A stretch of 64,000 bases of DNA from NCBI GenBank assembly GCA_017303455.1, contig JAFLBM010000016.1:1-64000 (forward strand). Reading direction: 5' to 3'. Shown piece after piece: positions 60,120 to 64,000 of the stretch. Under the pieces are notes generated by a model that worked only from the letters and a program-made list of their open reading frames with translations, made no database searches and had not been told where the DNA came from. Each line of letters starts with the position of its first letter. Position 1 is the stretch's first letter. The stretch is from Chitinophagales bacterium (lineage in GTDB: Bacteria > Bacteroidota > Bacteroidia > Chitinophagales > Chitinophagaceae). Made by a program: the position numbers and the translations under genes.

Positions 60120-62600
60120 TTATGGCCAGTCATCCCCTCTTGGCCGCAGGGAACGGCGGAAACCGATCCGGAAAGCACTTTTATAGGTCTTGCCATCCAG
60201 GAAGCCATGTACAAAATCGATCCTGAACTGTTTGAAGATATTATCAAAGCCGGCAAAAGCTTCGTAGTAGTTAGTATTCTTATCAATATAGAAACCGTTT
60301 GCCCCCACCACCAGGTAAAGATTCAGTTTGCGGATACCGGGAATCTTGTTGGTTAGAAAGCCATTGAAATTATGTTCGATATGTGCCAGGGAATAGAAAT
60401 TTGAAATATTACTGAACCTGTACAACGGCAACAACTGGAAACTGTTCAGGAATTCAGTAGCAAACGTGGAAAGGTTACCATTGAAATGCTGGTAATCGGG
60501 TAGCTGGATTCGTTTGGTATCCAAAAAACCACCGATACCCAACCGGTAACTGAAACGTCCGGCCAGTTTTAAATTAATATCGTCTTTGATCCGGAAAGCC
60601 CATTTGCTGAAATCACCATCACTGCCCAGGAAATTATCAATGCTGCGGATATACTGCAATGTAAATACAGGATACTTTGACCCTATATTGATCTTCCGGT
60701 CCGGCAATTCAATATAACGGGTACCAGGTTGCCAGGTCAATCTTGCCAATGCTAAAAATACCTGGTGCCGGGTAATGTTTTGCGATACCAGTTCATTAGG
60801 ATAATTGGGAGTGTATTCCACGTTCTTCCGATCCCGCCAGGTATAATCGGTTTTGTTTTCCAGGGGCATCCGGTCCTGGTACTGGAAAGCCACGGTCCAG
60901 GCAAATCCATTACCGATACCTTCATTATAACTGCCGCGGAAATAGATGGCTTCATAGGTTTTCATCCGGTTATTCTCTCCCAGCAGGCAGGACAATGAAT
61001 TTCCTCTCGGGCCAATGGGGCTGTAATTATTGAACTGGAAAATCCGTTTGCCTCCTGATAAACTTAAAGAAGAGGCATTCTTCTTTCCAAAATTGTACGT
61101 AACGGTAAGATGAGCATTAAAATGTTTATTGGTAAACCCATAGCGGAGATTGGGAGCCAGGGAAATACTCTTCCGGCTATACGCATTGCTATCAAGCCGC
61201 TTGGTCCAGGTGGCACCGGTATTGATCACCCATCCTTCTGCCGGGTTAAAACTAACCTGCTCGGTAATAGGTCGAAAACTGAAAGATGTTCGTTTGCTTT
61301 CGGCAAGATATGTTTGTTCAAAAAAAAGTGCGCCAAAAATATTAAGCTTGTTCCTGATCCTTTCTAATGAATCAAGATAGCCGGGATCTTTGCGCAACTG
61401 TTCCAGGCTGTCCTTTCTCCTGTAATCAAATACTTCATCCGCCTGCAAAGGAATGGGCCTTGCTTCTTCCCAGTAATCAGCCGTTTTTTTATTAGAACTG
61501 TCCGTGTATTTAAGAACGGTACTGGTAAAATGTTTTTTCTCAAAGCTGGGGTCGATAATGAAATCCGAATAGATATTCACAAAACTGCCATATACATCAA
61601 ACCCAAGTATTTTAGCAGACGGATAAATGACCTGGCTGCCAATGGCCCATACTTCATTACTGACCGGCCTGTACAATTGTTCCACCTGTAATGTATCGAT
61701 CAGCTCCATCTGCGATTCTTTGGTGAGCAATAATTGTACAGAATGTATCCGCCATTCATCTTCCACAATATTAATGATGCCGCTAAAGAGCGGTTCAAAT
61801 TTACGGCGGGGGGTCACTCTTATCCTGCTGACCTCTCTCCCGTCCTCGTAAAAAGTGCCTTCAAATTTGTAGCGGTAGAAGTTCAGCGCATTGTCGGCGG
61901 CCGGCGAAATAAATCCACGGGGATTGAGGTTATTGCCGATAAAAATATTGTTATCATAAAACGAGAAGAACTGGGGAGCACTCAATCCATACCCGTCGCT
62001 CTGCCCGCTGACCTTTGAAGAGATCACTTCCACCTTTTCTTTAGCGGGTTTATTCACCGAATACTTCGAAATGGTTTCAGAGAGGTACAGCATTTTCTGC
62101 TTGCTGGTATCCCCGTCTTCAAAATCCACTTTTTTACCAAAGAAACGTTTGGGATAATTGCGTACCCGCAACTGCCCTTTGGTGTATACCTGGCATTGAA
62201 ATCTATTCAGTTGTTCCTGGTAAAAGGTTCGCTTCTTAATCGTGTTGCGGATGATCTCATAAGCCGGGTCTTCACCACTTTTAATGATCACTTCCCCTAA
62301 GGTTACTTCCAGCTGGCTGAGTTTGAAATTCAATTCTATATCTGCCGTTCCGCAAACAATCACTTTTTCCTCTTTCTTAAAATTTACATGTTGACAGACC
62401 AGGGTATACTGGCCGGGTTCAAGCTCAAAAAAATACTTGCCTTCGCTGTTGGCATTCGTACCTCTTGATGTCCCTTTGATGAATACGGAAGCAAATGGAA
62501 CAGGCTTACCCTCAGAATCAGTGATCAAACCAAAAACCTTTTGTGAAAAGGAGTTAAGGCCGGCCAGTAAAAAGAAAAAACTTACGAGAGCTTTCTGCAT
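60120..62600 (-). CDS. DUF5686-type outer-membrane protein with carboxypeptidase-like domain
   Basis: 826 residues from the ATG at 62600, where the signal peptide (ALVSFFFLLAGLNSFSQ) begins. Residues about 20-100 are a CarboxypepD_reg-like domain (VFGLITDSEGKPVPFASVFI, then GQYTLVCQHVNFKKEEKV). The rest follows the DUF5686 family: EDPAYEIIRNTIKKRTFYQE, a middle periplasmic domain, and a C-terminal barrel ending in FRIGFRRSLRPRGDDWP. The family is abundant in Bacteroidota and of unknown function. There is no TonB plug. It stands between trhO and the small membrane protein. Confidence 0.88.
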   Translation of the reverse strand: MQKALVSFFFLLAGLNSFSQKVFGLITDSEGKPVPFASVFIKGTSRGTNANSEGKYFFELEPGQYTLVCQHVNFKKEEKVIVCGTADIELNFKLSQLEVTLGEVIIKSGEDPAYEIIRNTIKKRTFYQEQLNRFQCQVYTKGQLRVRNYPKRFFGKKVDFEDGDTSKQKMLYLSETISKYSVNKPAKEKVEVISSKVSGQSDGYGLSAPQFFSFYDNNIFIGNNLNPRGFISPAADNALNFYRYKFEGTFYEDGREVSRIRVTPRRKFEPLFSGIINIVEDEWRIHSVQLLLTKESQMELIDTLQVEQLYRPVSNEVWAIGSQVIYPSAKILGFDVYGSFVNIYSDFIIDPSFEKKHFTSTVLKYTDSSNKKTADYWEEARPIPLQADEVFDYRRKDSLEQLRKDPGYLDSLERIRNKLNIFGALFFEQTYLAESKRTSFSFRPITEQVSFNPAEGWVINTGATWTKRLDSNAYSRKSISLAPNLRYGFTNKHFNAHLTVTYNFGKKNASSLSLSGGKRIFQFNNYSPIGPRGNSLSCLLGENNRMKTYEAIYFRGSYNEGIGNGFAWTVAFQYQDRMPLENKTDYTWRDRKNVEYTPNYPNELVSQNITRHQVFLALARLTWQPGTRYIELPDRKINIGSKYPVFTLQYIRSIDNFLGSDGDFSKWAFRIKDDINLKLAGRFSYRLGIGGFLDTKRIQLPDYQHFNGNLSTFATEFLNSFQLLPLYRFSNISNFYSLAHIEHNFNGFLTNKIPGIRKLNLYLVVGANGFYIDKNTNYYEAFAGFDNIFKQFRIDFVHGFLDGKTYKSAFRIGFRRSLRPRGDDWP

Positions 62601-62664
62601 AGTTTCCGTTAACTGCGGGAGTAATAATTTATAAGATAGCAAGTTTTTCTTGACTGAACTATTT

Positions 62665-63021
62665 TCACGAAGACCGTTTGTTGGAAGAACGCAGAAAACT
62701 TCCGGTCATGGCACCAAACCCGGCTACTAATGCACCGATCAGTGCAGTCAGTAAGACCAGGAGAATAGTATTCCCTCCCAGCGGAAGCAGTGCAGCCACT
62801 TTTTGAGAAAGGTAACCCTCATTCTTCATATCAATCCACCAGGCCAGACCAGCCCATAGCAAAAAAACACCCAAAAATCCTGCGAAGAATGCTTTCGCTG
62901 CTTTCTGGTGAACCAGGAGGGCGATGAGAAATGCAGCCACTGCAATACCCCACCAGGGAAAATATAAACCACTGACAAAAGCCAGTAATGCTGTTAATAT
63001 AATAGCGACTAAAAATTTCAT
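62665..63021 (-). CDS. small four-helix membrane protein
   Basis: 118 residues with four hydrophobic segments (about 2-20, 24-42, 48-65, 83-108), short loops, and a Ser/Arg tail SFLRSSNKRSS. No motif beyond that. The ATG is 34 bp after the stop of the penicillin-acylase gene, so the two are probably co-transcribed. Function unknown. Confidence 0.78.
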   Translation of the reverse strand: MKFLVAIILTALLAFVSGLYFPWWGIAVAAFLIALLVHQKAAKAFFAGFLGVFLLWAGLAWWIDMKNEGYLSQKVAALLPLGGNTILLVLLTALIGALVAGFGAMTGSFLRSSNKRSS

Positions 63022-63055
63022 ACCTGTTGATTAATAAATGATAGGTTGATTATAC

Positions 63056-64000
63056 TTATCCTTTGGCAAACTTCATGATCCATTTAACTTTTTTGTCTGT
63101 CCTATCTCCTTCCCGCATGAACCATAAAGGGAAGTATTTCCCTTCGGCCCAGGTATCCACAAAACTGTCATAATACTTACTGCCGGGGTTTCCGCTCTGT
63201 CCTGCAGGGTATACACCATAGGCTTCAGTGGGGGTGGTTAAATGAACGATCATCCGCCAGCTGGGTCCATGACTATGGGTGACCGCATTGATGATATTGC
63301 CATTCCCTCCTACTGGTAATCCTCTTCTTGCAAAAGGCAATAATGCATCTTTCAGCAAATGATAAACAGTAGGGTTTTTGAATTTCGACCATTCTAATTT
63401 TCCGGCAGTCTCTTTTTCAGCAAGGTTGGTTGCCGCTTTGTTCAGCGCAGCAGTCACAACATCAAATAAGGTTTCCTTTTCCGGGGTATTAATATTATCA
63501 ATAAATATTAGCGCTGAATCTTTTTTCAATAGCTCCATCGTGGTCTGTTCTTCGGGCCAGGGAGCCTGTGGTGTCACTTTTGTGATCTCATCTTTCCAGA
63601 TTGCCACTTCTAAACTGTCCCACCAGCATTGGTAAATCGTTTGTCCTTTTGAATCCGGGGTAGCATAGAAGTCCCAGCTTCTCACCATGGCCAGGTATTT
63701 TTTGGAGGCCGGTGCCAGGTCAGCCTCACGTACATAATTAAGGAGAATGGGCAATGCATCTTCGGCCAGGGTATTGAAATAATCATACTGGAGTTTCTTC
63801 ATATCATCCGTGGTGATACCATTCATCGCTGCCAGTTTGTTTTCAATGGTAATCCCTCTTGGTGTGATATAACTTCCGGGAATAAAATAAGGATAAGCAG
63901 AATCAGCAGGCCGTTGGTTGGCACTTTCCAAAAATCCACGTTCAGGATTCAATGCATGCGGGTTCTCTCCCTGAGGTATAAAACCCTGCCACATATAACT
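63056..64000 (-). CDS. penicillin acylase family protein, C-terminal part
   Basis: The frame is open through the last base of the window, so only about 314 C-terminal residues of a normally ~750-residue Ntn-hydrolase are present. The beta-subunit end is recognisable: NGNIINAVTHSHGPSWRMIV, HLTTPTEAYGVYPAGQSGNP, then YYDSFVDTWAEGKYFPLWF, the G-Q-S-G motif and W-x-x-G-x-Y of the family. The catalytic N-terminal Ser of the beta chain and the signal peptide lie beyond the edge. These enzymes cleave amides of penicillins or acyl-homoserine lactones in the periplasm; the substrate here is unknown. Confidence 0.92.
   Translation of the reverse strand, partial: SYMWQGFIPQGENPHALNPERGFLESANQRPADSAYPYFIPGSYITPRGITIENKLAAMNGITTDDMKKLQYDYFNTLAEDALPILLNYVREADLAPASKKYLAMVRSWDFYATPDSKGQTIYQCWWDSLEVAIWKDEITKVTPQAPWPEEQTTMELLKKDSALIFIDNINTPEKETLFDVVTAALNKAATNLAEKETAGKLEWSKFKNPTVYHLLKDALLPFARRGLPVGGNGNIINAVTHSHGPSWRMIVHLTTPTEAYGVYPAGQSGNPGSKYYDSFVDTWAEGKYFPLWFMREGDRTDKKVKWIMKFAKG

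Noticed and set aside
60102..60356. 84-codon plus-strand frame at the 3' end of the DUF5686-type gene
   Set aside because: It is antisense to the conserved barrel end and has no independent support.

Overview
The window looks like chromosome of a Bacteroidota bacterium, most likely of the Chitinophagaceae type (inference from gene content, not from a search). The signs are a NagB/PIG-L fusion, TonB-receptor and carboxypeptidase-regulatory-domain outer-membrane proteins, a TrhO-type hydroxylase, giant secreted YD/RHS proteins, TAnnTTTG-like promoter boxes and weak Shine-Dalgarno sequences. Housekeeping markers are rlmH, holA, purC, trhO and tRNA-Arg(ACG).

Layout. 1-3.5 kb: the 3' end of a GH20 hexosaminidase, a glucosamine-6-phosphate deaminase/PIG-L fusion and an AT-rich orphan gene next to tRNA-Arg. 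3.7-9.4 kb: a secreted caspase-like/TPR protein divergent from a CHASE2 membrane protein and a FecR-like secreted protein, a possible three-part signalling system. 9.5-13.8 kb: a tandem M16 peptidase pair (one active, one lacking the zinc motif), rlmH, and holA on the other strand. 13.9-22.5 kb: a TolC/adaptor/RND efflux operon with two small downstream genes, bracketed by two paralogous membrane-anchored coiled-coil proteins.

22.5-29.3 kb is an accessory island. It holds two almost identical REP-associated tyrosine transposase (RAYT) genes, a 3' remnant of a third, and many copies of a palindrome with arms GTGGTTCGTG/CACGAACCAC, often preceded by extra tandem half-sites. Two further families of short hairpin elements with 9-bp inverted ends are mixed in, along with AT-rich orphan genes and a tail-fibre-like surface protein. 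28.8-48.6 kb is a minus-strand operon read from 48.6 kb down: an outer-membrane barrel-like protein, an FN3-like protein, a 2295-residue YD-type protein, a 282-residue exported protein, a 2.7-kilo-residue RHS protein with an AT-rich swapped-looking C-terminal tip, and a small four-helix membrane protein 2 bp downstream that is a candidate immunity protein. Together these look like a polymorphic-toxin/surface system with a RAYT/REP island at its variable end.

48.6-50 kb is mostly non-coding, with three phased direct repeats, a 12-bp inverted repeat, a small orphan gene and a REP between two near-copies of a terminator. 50-64 kb: a TonB-dependent receptor, purC, an ABA4-like/membrane/SDR/lactonase run, a sensor histidine kinase, trhO, a DUF5686-type outer-membrane protein, a small membrane protein and the C-terminal part of a penicillin-acylase-family enzyme cut by the window end.

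All functional names are from reading motifs by eye; no similarity search was run.
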